From Clostridiales bacterium (GTDB lineage Bacteria > Bacillota > Clostridia > Oscillospirales > Acutalibacteraceae): a stretch of DNA of 64,000 nt. The position numbers were made by a program, and so were the translations under genes. Under the pieces are notes generated by a model, which was not told the DNA's origin, ran no database searches, and saw only the letters and a program-made list of their open reading frames with translations. Location of the stretch: positions 62,001 to 126,000 of the forward strand of contig JAHZDE010000002.1 of NCBI GenBank assembly GCA_019422525.1, read 5' to 3'. Within the stretch, counting starts at the first letter, position 1, and each line of letters starts with the position of its first letter. This document shows positions 7,523 to 16,496 of this stretch, one piece after another.

Positions 7523-10126
7523 ATGAAACTGCTGGTTTTGGATGGAAACAGTATTGTCAATCGTGCCTTTTATGGAATTAAGCTTCTTTCCACCAAAGAC
7601 GGCCTGTTTACCAACGGCATTTATGGCTTTATGACCATGCTGCAAAAGCTGAAAGATGAAGCACAGCCGGATGCCGTGGCCATTGCCTTTGACTTAAAAG
7701 CCCCCACCTTCCGGCATAAAATGTATGCGGGATATAAAGCCCAGCGTAAGGGGATGACCCCGGAACTGGCGCAGCAGATGCCCACGCTCAAAGAGCTGCT
7801 CACGGATTTAGGATATCCGCTGATTGAGTGCGAAGGCTTTGAGGCGGACGATATTTTGGGAACCCTTGCAAAAGCCTGTGAGGATACAGGAAACGAGTGC
7901 TTAATTGCGACCGGTGACCGGGACAGCTTGCAGCTGGTAGCCCCCCATGTCAGCGTGCGCCTTGCCGCTACCAAATTCGGCCAGCCCCAGGTGACATTGT
8001 ATGATGAAGCCAGAGTGAAAGAGGAATATGGCGTTACTCCGTCACAAATGGTGGATATAAAAGCCATTCAGGGGGATTCGTCCGATAATATTCCCGGGGT
8101 TGCAGGAATTGGCCCCAAAGGTGCGGGAGAACTGATTCAAAAATACGGCAGCCTTTCGTATATTTATGAGCATCTGGATGAGCTGGATATCAAGCCCGGT
8201 ATGCGCAAAAAATTGGAAGCCGGAAAAGAGTCCGCTTTCTTAAGCTATGAGCTGGGTACTATCCGTCGGGATGCGCCCATTGATACAAACCCGGAGCATT
8301 ATTTGCCAAAGCCCGGCGATAAAGCAGCGGCAGCACGCCTTATGGCCAAGCTGGAATTATTTTCTTTGCTGAAAAAGCTGGAACTTGAAGAGGAATCTCT
8401 TTCCGGTGCAGCAGAGGAAGAAACCACAGAGTTGCCCCTGCCGGAGGTACGTGAATATGAGGACGGCGCTTCTTTGCTTCCCCTCTTGGAAGAACAGAAA
8501 CGGGCAGATTTTGTCCCTTTGTATGGAGAAGATAAATCTATACAGTTTGTATTATTAAACTATAAAAATACAATTTATAAAATTCATACAGATGCTGCAT
8601 TTCTGCGGGCGCTGTGTAAAAATCCGTTGATTCGCAAAAATCTCCACGACAGCAAGCCGTTTTTTGCGGCATTGGAAAAGCTTCCATCCACTGCCCTGGA
8701 AATGGGGATTCCGTGGGAAGGAAGTGGAATGGATACCATGCTGGCGGCATACCTGCTGAACCCCTCTGCCAGTGGATACAGCATTTTGCGTTTGGCCCAG
8801 GAATATCAGCTGCCCGTACCGGCTCTGGAAGACGAAAAGTGCCGGGAGGCAGCGGTTCTGCCAGCTTTATGTGACCGGCTGACCCGCGCCATTGACGAGA
8901 ATGACCAGCGCTCCCTGCTGGAAACCATGGAAATGCCTCTTGCCCGGGTACTGGCACATATGGAAGATGTAGGCTTTGCCGTAGATGCAGAGGGAATTCG
9001 TGCGTTTGGTATTACCCTGCAAATGGAAATCAATGAGGTGCAGGCGCAAATCATTGAAGAAGTGGGGTACGAGTTCAACATCAATTCCCCAAAACAGCTG
9101 GGAGAAGCATTGTTTGTCAAGCTGGGGCTTCCCCATGGCAAAAAAACCAAAACCGGATATTCCACCAATGTGGATGTGCTGGAAAAGCTGCGGTATGACC
9201 ATCCTGTGGTAGAGCGGGTACTGCGGTATCGCACCCTGACGAAACTCAAGTCCACCTACTGCGATGGCCTGTTAAAAGTTATCGGGGAGGATGGCCGTAT
9301 CCATTCCAGTTTTAATCAAACCGAAACCCGTACCGGCCGCATCAGCTCCACAGAGCCCAATTTACAGAATATACCTGTCCGCACAGAGCTGGGGCGGGAG
9401 CTTCGCCGGTTCTTTACTGCCCGTCCCGGCTGGGTGCTGGTGGACGCTGACTATTCCCAGATTGAGCTTCGGGTACTGGCCCATGTAGCCAATGATAAAA
9501 ACATGATTGATGCATTTTTAAACGGCGAAGATATCCACCGGGCAACTGCGGCACAGGTATTCCATATGCCCCCTGAAATGGTCACTCCCCTGATGCGCTC
9601 CCGGGCAAAGGCTGTCAACTTCGGTATTGTATATGGAATTGGTGCCTTTTCCCTGTCTCAGGATATTGGGGTCAGCCGGAAGGAAGCTTCCGATTATATC
9701 AATGCCTATTTGGAGCATTATTCCGGTGTTCGGGACTATATGGAAAGAGTAGTGGCCGAAGCCAAGGATAAAGGCTACTCGGAAACGATCTTTGGGCGGC
9801 GCCGCTATCTGCCAGAACTGAGCTCCAGTAATCATAATATGCGCGCTTTTGGAGAGCGGGTGGCTCGAAATATGCCGATTCAAGGGGCGGCAGCAGACAT
9901 CATCAAGCTGGCTATGATTCGGGTAGAAAACCGGCTGGAAAAGGAAAATCTTCGTGCTCGTTTAATTTTACAGGTACACGATGAACTGATTGTAGAGGCC
10001 CCGGAGGAAGAGGCCCAGCAGGTGGCTGCACTCCTCAAGGAGGAAATGGAAAATGCTGTGCAGCTTTCGGTGCCTATGGTGGCCGACGCCAATATCGGAA
10101 AAACATGGTATGATGCAAAAGGGTAA
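7523..10126 (+). CDS. polA: DNA polymerase I
   Basis: PolA fills gaps and removes RNA primers during replication and repair. The 867-residue protein has an N-terminal 5'-3' exonuclease domain ('LLVLDGNSIVNRAFYG', 'FEADDILGTLA', 'ATGDRDSLQL'), a middle 3'-5' exonuclease-like domain and a C-terminal polymerase domain. Polymerase motif A is 'DYSQIELR' (Asp ~643), motif B 'RSRAKAVNFGIVYGIG' and motif C 'VHDEL' (Asp ~820). The middle domain has no DxE motif where the proofreading site should begin (it reads 'ADFVPLYGEDK'), so proofreading is probably lost, as in Bacillus enzymes. GGGAGGT precedes the ATG. Confidence 0.98.
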   Translation: MKLLVLDGNSIVNRAFYGIKLLSTKDGLFTNGIYGFMTMLQKLKDEAQPDAVAIAFDLKAPTFRHKMYAGYKAQRKGMTPELAQQMPTLKELLTDLGYPLIECEGFEADDILGTLAKACEDTGNECLIATGDRDSLQLVAPHVSVRLAATKFGQPQVTLYDEARVKEEYGVTPSQMVDIKAIQGDSSDNIPGVAGIGPKGAGELIQKYGSLSYIYEHLDELDIKPGMRKKLEAGKESAFLSYELGTIRRDAPIDTNPEHYLPKPGDKAAAARLMAKLELFSLLKKLELEEESLSGAAEEETTELPLPEVREYEDGASLLPLLEEQKRADFVPLYGEDKSIQFVLLNYKNTIYKIHTDAAFLRALCKNPLIRKNLHDSKPFFAALEKLPSTALEMGIPWEGSGMDTMLAAYLLNPSASGYSILRLAQEYQLPVPALEDEKCREAAVLPALCDRLTRAIDENDQRSLLETMEMPLARVLAHMEDVGFAVDAEGIRAFGITLQMEINEVQAQIIEEVGYEFNINSPKQLGEALFVKLGLPHGKKTKTGYSTNVDVLEKLRYDHPVVERVLRYRTLTKLKSTYCDGLLKVIGEDGRIHSSFNQTETRTGRISSTEPNLQNIPVRTELGRELRRFFTARPGWVLVDADYSQIELRVLAHVANDKNMIDAFLNGEDIHRATAAQVFHMPPEMVTPLMRSRAKAVNFGIVYGIGAFSLSQDIGVSRKEASDYINAYLEHYSGVRDYMERVVAEAKDKGYSETIFGRRRYLPELSSSNHNMRAFGERVARNMPIQGAAADIIKLAMIRVENRLEKENLRARLILQVHDELIVEAPEEEAQQVAALLKEEMENAVQLSVPMVADANIGKTWYDAKG

Positions 10127-10150
10127 AGCGTATTAGGGAGGATTTCTTAA

Positions 10151-10612
10151 ATGAATGAAGTTGTGCTGCGCATTGAAGAGGCCATGGCAAAGAGCGGCCT
10201 TCAGTTTTCCTCTAAGCCAATTTTAATTGGCGGGATGGTAATGGAATATTATGGCCTTCGCAAAGGCAAGGATATGGATTGGATCATTACAGAGAATGAT
10301 TACCAACGATTGGCACAGCAATTTCCAGAACATCAAAAGGAGCTATGCGGTGACTTGGGCATCGAAATTGGCGACTTCGATATGTGGAGGAGCTTTTCCC
10401 TTTTTGATTACTCTTTTTTCAAGCAAGGTTCTGTGGAAACCGAATATTTCCGTATTCTTTCCATCGATCGTCTTTTGTGGATGAAGGTCTATTTAATGGA
10501 AATTGAAAAGCACCGAAAGGATCTTGATCTGATACAATCATATTATGAAAAGCGTTACCGCAACCAACAGTACGTTCAACACGCTGTATCTCAAAATATT
10601 TTGCCCACCTAA
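10151..10612 (+). CDS. Nucleotidyltransferase-fold protein, function unknown
   Basis: The 153-residue protein carries a minimal nucleotidyltransferase signature: 'IGGMVMEYYGLRKGKDMDWII', with Gly27-Gly28 and an Asp41-x-Asp43 pair, followed later by 'KHRKDLDLI', similar to the KDxxDI segment of many stand-alone nucleotidyltransferase-like proteins. This matches the pattern G-G-x(n)-R-x-T/K-x-D-x-D of AbiEii/MNT-like families. The substrate cannot be told. It follows polA by 24 bases, with AGGGAGG upstream of the ATG, and has no HEPN or other partner gene beside it, so a toxin-antitoxin role is not supported. Confidence 0.7.
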   Translation: MNEVVLRIEEAMAKSGLQFSSKPILIGGMVMEYYGLRKGKDMDWIITENDYQRLAQQFPEHQKELCGDLGIEIGDFDMWRSFSLFDYSFFKQGSVETEYFRILSIDRLLWMKVYLMEIEKHRKDLDLIQSYYEKRYRNQQYVQHAVSQNILPT

Positions 10613-10654
10613 GAACCACCTTTAAGAATAATAAAGAACAGAGGAGGAAACCCC

Positions 10655-11662
10655 ATGCCAACTGTTACCTTAGGAAGAACCGGCATTACTACCGACAAAA
10701 ACGGCTTTGGTGCCCTGCCAGTGCAGCGTGTTTCTAAAGAGGACGCCGCATATCTGCTGCGCAAAGCCTTTGACGGCGGCATCACCTTTTTCGATACTGC
10801 CCGCAGCTATACCGATAGTGAGGAAAAGCTGGGCTATGCCTTTGAAGGGATGCGGGACAAGCTGTTTATCGCCACCAAGACCCCTTCCACCACCGTAGAA
10901 GGCTTTTGGAAGGATTTGGAGACCAGCCTGCGCCTTTTAAAAACCGACTACATCGATATTTACCAGTTCCATAACCCTGCTTTCTGTCCCAAGCCTGGCG
11001 ACGGTACCGGCTTGTATGAGGCCATGCTGGAAGCCAAACAGCAGGGCAAAATCCGGTTTATTGGCCTGACCAATCACCGGGGACCTGTGGCAAAAGAAGC
11101 TGTAGAATCTGGGTTATACGACACCCTGCAATTCCCCTTCAGCTATCTGGCCAGCGAAAAAGACGAAGAACTGGTACACCTGTGCAAGGAGAGAAATGTG
11201 GGATTTATCTGCATGAAGGCTTTGTCCGGCGGGCTGATTACCCGCTCCGATGCTGCGTATGCCTATCTTGCTCAGTTTGATAATGTACTTCCCATCTGGG
11301 GAGTACAGCGGGAAAAGGAGCTGGACGAGTTCCTTTCCTACATAGAAAACCCGCCGGTGATGACCGAAGAAATTCGGGAACTGATTGCTCACGACCGCAA
11401 GGAGCTGATTGGTGATTTCTGCCGGGGCTGCGGCTACTGCCTGCCATGTCCGGCCAAAATCGACATTCCAACAGCGGCAAGAATGTCTTTGCTGCTCCGT
11501 CGCTCCCCCACCGCCGGTCATCTTACAAAAGAAACCCAGGAAATGATGGCTCGCATTGACAACTGCATCCACTGCAACCACTGCGTCAATCACTGCCCTT
11601 ATGGACTCAATACCCCGGAACTTTTGCGCCGGAACTATGAGGACTATAAGACGTTTTTGTAA
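10655..11662 (+). CDS. Aldo/keto reductase with C-terminal ferredoxin domain
   Basis: An NAD(P)H-dependent aldo/keto reductase domain spans residues ~1-235. The catalytic Asp-Tyr pair is in 'FFDTARSYTDSEEKLG', and 'DYIDIYQFHNP' marks the barrel. The C-terminal ~90 residues add Fe-S ligands: 'CRGCGYCLPCP' and 'CIHCNHCVNHCP'. This fused type is frequent in anaerobes and is thought to link ferredoxin to carbonyl reduction; the substrate is not known. AGGAGG precedes the ATG. It follows the nucleotidyltransferase-like gene by 40 bases and ends before a strong bidirectional terminator. Confidence 0.93.
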   Translation: MPTVTLGRTGITTDKNGFGALPVQRVSKEDAAYLLRKAFDGGITFFDTARSYTDSEEKLGYAFEGMRDKLFIATKTPSTTVEGFWKDLETSLRLLKTDYIDIYQFHNPAFCPKPGDGTGLYEAMLEAKQQGKIRFIGLTNHRGPVAKEAVESGLYDTLQFPFSYLASEKDEELVHLCKERNVGFICMKALSGGLITRSDAAYAYLAQFDNVLPIWGVQREKELDEFLSYIENPPVMTEEIRELIAHDRKELIGDFCRGCGYCLPCPAKIDIPTAARMSLLLRRSPTAGHLTKETQEMMARIDNCIHCNHCVNHCPYGLNTPELLRRNYEDYKTFL

Positions 11663-11682
11663 TTCATCCCAGCAATAAAAAA

Positions 11683-11716
11683 CAAGGGCCGGCACATCAC
11701 AGGCCGGCCCTTTTCT
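11683..11716. terminator. Bidirectional terminator
   Basis: AGGGCCGGC and GCCGGCCCT form a GC-rich stem flanked by A-run and T-run. It serves the convergent aldo/keto reductase gene (+) and PPK2 gene (-). Confidence 0.9.
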
Positions 11717-11725
11717 ATGGGAATT

Positions 11726-13222
11726 TTATTTTTTCAGTGCTTCTTCAATGGCTTTAATCAAAATTTTTAACGTCTTAATTCGGGCATATTTTTTATCTTG
11801 GCTCTCAATAATATACCAGGGAGCAAATTCTGTAGAAGTCTTTTGCAGCATATCATTGACGGCAATCTCATATTGAGGCCATTTTTCCCGGTTACGCCAG
11901 TCTTCGTCCGTAATCTTCCACTGCTTTTCGGGGGTGTTCTGCCTATCGGTAAAGCGGCGAAGTTGCTCATCCTGGTCAATATGAATCCAGAACTTCACAA
12001 CCACTGCACCCCAGTCCGTCAGTTCTTTTTCAAACTCGTTCATTTCCTGATAGGCCCGCTTCCAGTCATCCTCCGTACACAAACCTTCAATGCGTTCTAC
12101 CATGACCCGTCCATACCAGGTACGGTCAAAAATCGCAATGTGGCCGGTCTTGGGGACTTTTGTCCAGAACCGCCACAGATAATGCCGGTTGAGTTCTGGC
12201 TTGGTGGGAGCGGCAATGGGGATTACCTCGTAGCCTCTTGGGTCCAGTGCGGCAGAAATCCGTTTAATATTACCGCCCTTTCCGGCAGCATCCCAGCCCT
12301 CATAGGCCACAATGACCGGCAACTTACGGCGATAGAGTTTATAATGAAGGGCTTTCAGCTTCTTTTGCAGTCTGGATAGTTCCCTCTTATACTTTTCTTC
12401 AGTGATCGTTTTGTCTTCCAGTGTGATTTCAGACAGCAAAGGGGTGTGTACGGTATTAAAAGGTTTCGGGGCAGGAATTCCCTTGGCACTGCTGATGGAA
12501 AGACCCTGCTTTTTGGCTTCAATGGCTTCGTGTACGGCATCCACGACAGTCCGGTATACACTCAGCAGCGCGGCTTGACTGTCATTGCTGCACACTACAT
12601 GCCAAGGGGCATTGGGAGTATTGGTATATTCCAGCATTTCGTCCAATGTCCGATAGTAAAGATTATAATGCTTATTGCGCCAGCGGTCCCGATCGGTTAC
12701 CCGCCAAGCTGTGTTTTTGTCATCTTCCAGCTTGTCAAAACGAGCCTTCTGTTCTTTTTGGCTGATGTGCAGGAAAAATTTTAATACCAGATAGCCGTTA
12801 TCGGTCAGCTGTCTTTCAAACGTGTTGATGTTGTTCATCCGGCGCAGATTTTCTACATCAGAAAGGTCATCTTCCACTCGGGCAATGGAAACATCCTGAT
12901 ACCAGCTTCTGTCCAGAATGGCCATAAGCCCTTTTTCGGGGAGATTTTTCCAGTGGCGCCACATGGGGGGATGGCGTTTTTCCTCTTCGGTTGGGTCCGT
13001 GGTAGAATAGACTTTGAATCCTCGGGGATCAAAATTCAAAATCAAATCGGAAATAATACTTCCCTTACCGGCGGCGCCCCATCCCTCGAACAGAATAATC
13101 ACTGGAATTTGAGCCTGTTTGATTTGCTGGGGAAGGGTTTCCAGTTCCTTTTCCAGCTTTTTGGACTGTTTTTTAAATTCGTCTTTGGTAACCGTGGTTT
13201 TCATATTGACAGAATCCAGCAT
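11726..13222 (-). CDS. pap: Tandem-domain polyphosphate kinase 2 (polyP:AMP phosphotransferase type)
   Basis: PPK2 enzymes move phosphate between polyphosphate and nucleotides; the two-domain class typically phosphorylates AMP to ADP. Both halves have a Walker A ('FEGWGAAGKGSII' at ~45-57 and 'YEGWDAAGKGGNI' at ~305-317) and a Walker B-like 'LDRSWY' / 'FDRTWYGR'. The 498-residue length fits the tandem class. GGAGG sits seven bases before the ATG. The gene is alone on the minus strand, divergent from mutY. The exact nucleotide specificity (AMP or NDP) cannot be read from sequence by eye. Confidence 0.93.
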   Translation of the reverse strand: MLDSVNMKTTVTKDEFKKQSKKLEKELETLPQQIKQAQIPVIILFEGWGAAGKGSIISDLILNFDPRGFKVYSTTDPTEEEKRHPPMWRHWKNLPEKGLMAILDRSWYQDVSIARVEDDLSDVENLRRMNNINTFERQLTDNGYLVLKFFLHISQKEQKARFDKLEDDKNTAWRVTDRDRWRNKHYNLYYRTLDEMLEYTNTPNAPWHVVCSNDSQAALLSVYRTVVDAVHEAIEAKKQGLSISSAKGIPAPKPFNTVHTPLLSEITLEDKTITEEKYKRELSRLQKKLKALHYKLYRRKLPVIVAYEGWDAAGKGGNIKRISAALDPRGYEVIPIAAPTKPELNRHYLWRFWTKVPKTGHIAIFDRTWYGRVMVERIEGLCTEDDWKRAYQEMNEFEKELTDWGAVVVKFWIHIDQDEQLRRFTDRQNTPEKQWKITDEDWRNREKWPQYEIAVNDMLQKTSTEFAPWYIIESQDKKYARIKTLKILIKAIEEALKK

Positions 13223-13284
13223 GGAAAGTCCTCCGTTTTCAATTCCCGTTTCTGTTTCGCAGAATCCGGTTTTTTCTTGTCATT

Positions 13285-13313
13285 AGTATACAACATATTA
13301 TAAAATTTTTAAA
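13285..13313 (-). promoter_or_regulatory. Putative promoter of the PPK2 gene
   Basis: On the minus strand, TTTAAA (13308-13313), a 17-base spacer and TATACT (13285-13290). It gives a leader of about 55 bases. The -35 match is only moderate. Confidence 0.5.
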
Positions 13314-13347
13314 GATTTATTTTAAATTTTATGAAGAAGGTGATAGT

Positions 13348-14460
13348 GTGCCTCAAGATACCATAACTTTTCATCAAAAGATTCCCCCCTCCCTTCCCGA
13401 TTTACTTTTGCAGTGGTACGACAATACACGGAGAACTCTTCCGTGGCGGGAAGAACCAAAGCCGTACTATGTATGGTTGTCGGAAATTATGCTGCAACAA
13501 ACAAGAGTAGAAACGGTGAAACCTTATTTTGCCCGATTTATTCAGGAACTTCCCACAATTGAAGCACTGGCAAACGCGCCGGAAGAACAAATTCTAAAGC
13601 TGTGGGAAGGATTGGGATATTACAGCCGAGTGAGAAACCTACAAAAAGCAGCTCGGATGGTGACGGAGGAATATGATGGGCAGTTGCCGAAAAGCCCAAA
13701 AGAGCTGCAAAAGCTGCCGGGAATCGGCAGTTATACAGCCGGTGCGATTGCTTCCATTGCCTATGGGATTCCGGAGCCGGCGGTGGATGGCAATGTTTTG
13801 CGGGTTATTTCCCGGGTAACGGCCAGCCGGGCTGATATTCTGGCGCCTGCCTGCAAAAAAGCTATGGAGAACGAGATTCGATTGATTCTCCCCACAGACC
13901 GAGCAGGAGATTTTAATCAATCTTTGATGGAACTGGGTGCTATGGTATGTTTGGGCAATGGGGAGCCGAAATGTTTGTGCTGCCCTCTGCCAACTATTTG
14001 TGAAGGGTACCGGCAAGGAATTGCCGGAGAACTGCCTGTAAAAACACAAAAAAAGGCAAGAAGACAGGAAGAAAAAACCGTTTTGCTGCTGCACTGCGAA
14101 GACCAGTTTGCCATTCATAAGCGGCCTGCAAAAGGCTTGTTGGCTGGCTTATGGGAGCTTCCCGCACTGGAGGGATACCATAATGAGGAAGAATTATGCC
14201 GCTGGCTTACGGAGCAAAACGCAGATATTCAATCCGTTCGAGCATTGCCGGATGCCAAGCATATTTTTACCCATGTAGAGTGGCATATGAAAGCTTATTT
14301 TGTGGAGTTGGAAGAACCAATTTCCGATTTTTTATGGGCAGACTGTCGGCAGATAAAAGAGGAATATACTCTCCCCTCTGCTTTTAAAGCATATTTTGGA
14401 GAAATGGGGCTGTCTGGAACGGAAATAAAAGCGAAAAATCAAAAGAACTCCTTTTCATGA
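13348..14460 (+). CDS. mutY: Adenine DNA glycosylase MutY
   Basis: MutY removes adenine mispaired with 8-oxoguanine. Residues ~1-220 form the HhH-GPD glycosylase: 'EIMLQQTRVETV' carries the catalytic Glu, 'LPGIGSYTAGAIASIA' is the helix-hairpin-helix, and 'VDGNVLRV' carries the catalytic Asp. A [4Fe-4S] site follows as C-X7-C-X2-C-X5-C (from 'VCLGNGEPKC'). The C-terminal NUDIX-like part ('FTHVEWHMKAYFVEL') recognises 8-oxoG. Start is GTG with AAGAAGG upstream. The 370-residue length is normal. It diverges from the PPK2 gene. Confidence 0.97.
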   Translation: MPQDTITFHQKIPPSLPDLLLQWYDNTRRTLPWREEPKPYYVWLSEIMLQQTRVETVKPYFARFIQELPTIEALANAPEEQILKLWEGLGYYSRVRNLQKAARMVTEEYDGQLPKSPKELQKLPGIGSYTAGAIASIAYGIPEPAVDGNVLRVISRVTASRADILAPACKKAMENEIRLILPTDRAGDFNQSLMELGAMVCLGNGEPKCLCCPLPTICEGYRQGIAGELPVKTQKKARRQEEKTVLLLHCEDQFAIHKRPAKGLLAGLWELPALEGYHNEEELCRWLTEQNADIQSVRALPDAKHIFTHVEWHMKAYFVELEEPISDFLWADCRQIKEEYTLPSAFKAYFGEMGLSGTEIKAKNQKNSFS

Positions 14461-14600
14461 TAATGGCAGGGGCAAAGGTGATAAGGAAATCCCGGCTTTT
14501 GCTGTACCTTTGGATTGTTTTGTGGTATGATAAAAGATACCAAATAAAGCCGTAACTTCGCTTTTCGGAGTACATTCAACTAAGAAAGGCAGTGAATTGC

Positions 14601-15986
14601 ATGGATAGCAGACTGGAAAGATTTTATCAAAGTCTGGAAGGAAAAACCGTGGCATTTTGCGGAATTGGCCGCAGCCATGAGGAAATGATTCGGATATTCT
14701 GTGAAAAAGGGGCCAAGGTGACAGTCCGGGACAGAAGAAATCGGGAGGCTTTGGGAAATACTGCCGACAAGCTGGAAGGCTGGGGCGCGCAGCTGATTTT
14801 AGGGGAAGACTATTTGAAAAACCTCCACGAGGACATGATTCTTCGGACGCCGGGCATGAAATTTACGCTTCCGGAACTGGACGCAGCACGGGAGGAAGGC
14901 TGTGCGGTTACCAGTGAAATGGAGTTGTTTTTTGACTTGTGTCCTTGCAAAATCTATGGCATTACGGGGAGCGACGGAAAAACCACTACTACCACTGTGA
15001 TTGCAGAGCTCTTGCAGGCTGCCGGAAAAAAAGTCCATTTGGGCGGCAATATTGGCAAGCCTCTGTTCCCCCGTTTGGAAACTATTCAGCCGGACGATGT
15101 GGCAGTGGCAGAACTTTCCAGCTTTCAGCTGATTTCCATGCGTCGTAGCCCGGATGTAGCCGTTGTGACCAATGTCTCCCCCAATCATCTGGATATACAC
15201 AAGGATATGGACGAGTATGTGGGAGCAAAAATGAATGTGTTCCTGCATCAGAACGCTTTTGGCAAGGCCGTATTTAACGAGGATAACGAAATTACCCTTT
15301 CTTTTGTACTGGAAGCAAGAGGGCAGGCGTTGACATTTAGCCGGCAGAAGAAGGTGCCGAATGGCGCTTGGGTAGATGATGAGGGCTTTATCCGTATGAA
15401 TGATACCCGGGTGATGCGGGCAGAGGATATCAAAATTCCCGGACTGCATAATCTGGAAAACTATCTGGCTGCTATTACCGCTGTATGGGGAGATGTGCCA
15501 GTCGAGGTAATTCGCCGGGTTGCCACTACCTTTTCCGGCGTAGCCCATCGGGCCGAACTGGTGCGAACCCTCAACGGCGTGGCCTACTATAACGATTCCA
15601 TTGCTTCCAGTCCTACCCGTACCGTTAAAGGAATGCTCTCTCTCTTCCCCCAGAAAATTATCCTGATTGCCGGAGGATACGACAAGCATATTCCGTATGA
15701 TTCTATGGGCCCGGAAGTGGTGCGGAAGGTGAAAACCCTGATTCTCATGGGCGATACGGCAGACAAAATCGAAGCAGCCGTGAGAAATGCCCCCAACTAT
15801 CGAAACGGGAATCCCGCGATTGTTCGGGCAGACTCCATGAAGGCGGCAGTAGCGTTGGCAGAAGAGCTTTCCGCTGCCGGAGATATTGTGGCCCTCTCCC
15901 CTGCCAGTGCAAGCTTTGACATGTATACGGATTTTGAAGCGAGAGGCAACGACTTTAAACGGTTGGTAATGGCGCTTCCGGACTGA
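14601..15986 (+). CDS. murD: UDP-N-acetylmuramoylalanine--D-glutamate ligase
   Basis: MurD adds D-glutamate to UDP-MurNAc-L-Ala in peptidoglycan synthesis, using ATP. The ATG at 14601 is chosen because the AAAGG at ~14585 is too close to the GTG nine bases earlier. The ligase has an N-terminal Rossmann part ('KTVAFCGIGRS'), the ATP loop 'GITGSDGKTTTTT' near residue 120, 'LSSFQL' and 'VSPNHLDIH' in the central domain, and 'YNDSIASSPTRT' leading into the C-terminal domain. The 461-residue length is typical. It stands apart from any dcw cluster: its neighbours are mutY and a small unknown gene. Confidence 0.97.
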   Translation: MDSRLERFYQSLEGKTVAFCGIGRSHEEMIRIFCEKGAKVTVRDRRNREALGNTADKLEGWGAQLILGEDYLKNLHEDMILRTPGMKFTLPELDAAREEGCAVTSEMELFFDLCPCKIYGITGSDGKTTTTTVIAELLQAAGKKVHLGGNIGKPLFPRLETIQPDDVAVAELSSFQLISMRRSPDVAVVTNVSPNHLDIHKDMDEYVGAKMNVFLHQNAFGKAVFNEDNEITLSFVLEARGQALTFSRQKKVPNGAWVDDEGFIRMNDTRVMRAEDIKIPGLHNLENYLAAITAVWGDVPVEVIRRVATTFSGVAHRAELVRTLNGVAYYNDSIASSPTRTVKGMLSLFPQKIILIAGGYDKHIPYDSMGPEVVRKVKTLILMGDTADKIEAAVRNAPNYRNGNPAIVRADSMKAAVALAEELSAAGDIVALSPASASFDMYTDFEARGNDFKRLVMALPD

Positions 15987-16014
15987 GGGTAGGCCCTGCT
16001 TTGGAGGCTTGAAT

Positions 16015-16317
16015 ATGAAAAAGGTGATTCTTCGGACCAGCAATGTCAGCGCTGTTTATCTGGTGCCTGACCCAGTTGCTGAAAATCTGGAGCAATATTG
16101 TGTGGAGTTTTGTGATAGCTGGCTCTGGAAAAGCCCGGATGCAGCAAAATATCGGGGTCGTGACGGGCTGCGGTATGACGAGTCGGATTTTATCGACCAT
16201 CTGAATCAGTATGTATTTACGGACGAGAATTCACGATTCATACAGGACATCAGCGAGATAAACTTTAGAAAAAAGCTTCCAAAAGAGTATGAGGACTTAC
16301 CCTGCTTTTTATTTTAG
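16015..16317 (+). CDS. Hypothetical protein (100 aa)
   Basis: Not recognised. ATG at 16015 is preferred to the TTG two codons earlier because GGAGG lies 16003-16007. The small protein is soluble, with no membrane segment, and combines a short beta-rich start ('KKVILRTSNVSAVYLVPDP') with an acidic, aromatic C-terminal half. It starts about 30 bases after murD and is probably co-transcribed with it. Real coding is supported by the ribosome site and spacing rather than by family knowledge. Confidence 0.6.
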   Translation: MKKVILRTSNVSAVYLVPDPVAENLEQYCVEFCDSWLWKSPDAAKYRGRDGLRYDESDFIDHLNQYVFTDENSRFIQDISEINFRKKLPKEYEDLPCFLF

Positions 16318-16391
16318 GCCATTTTGCAAAGTAGGAACTCAAAAATTGTTTATTGAAAGATTTATTTCAAAGACACAAAACTATGCGTAGG

Positions 16392-16425
16392 GCTCTCCTG
16401 CCCGTTTTTAAGGGTTGGAGAGCTT
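16392..16425. repeat. Hairpin between the small gene and the M42 pair
   Basis: GCTCTCC and GGAGAGC form a stem around an 18-20 base loop. There is no T-run after it, so it is not a standard terminator. The rest of the 180-base gap holds nothing I recognise. Confidence 0.35.
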
Positions 16426-16496
16426 CTCTGTGCAGAGTTTTTTCGAAGTCTTATTTATTCAGAAAAGAACAGATACATAACAGGAGATGAATTTCA

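Noticed and set aside
14799..16043. A 414-codon open frame antisense to murD
   Set aside because: murD has all ligase motifs; the antisense product matches nothing and has no start signal.
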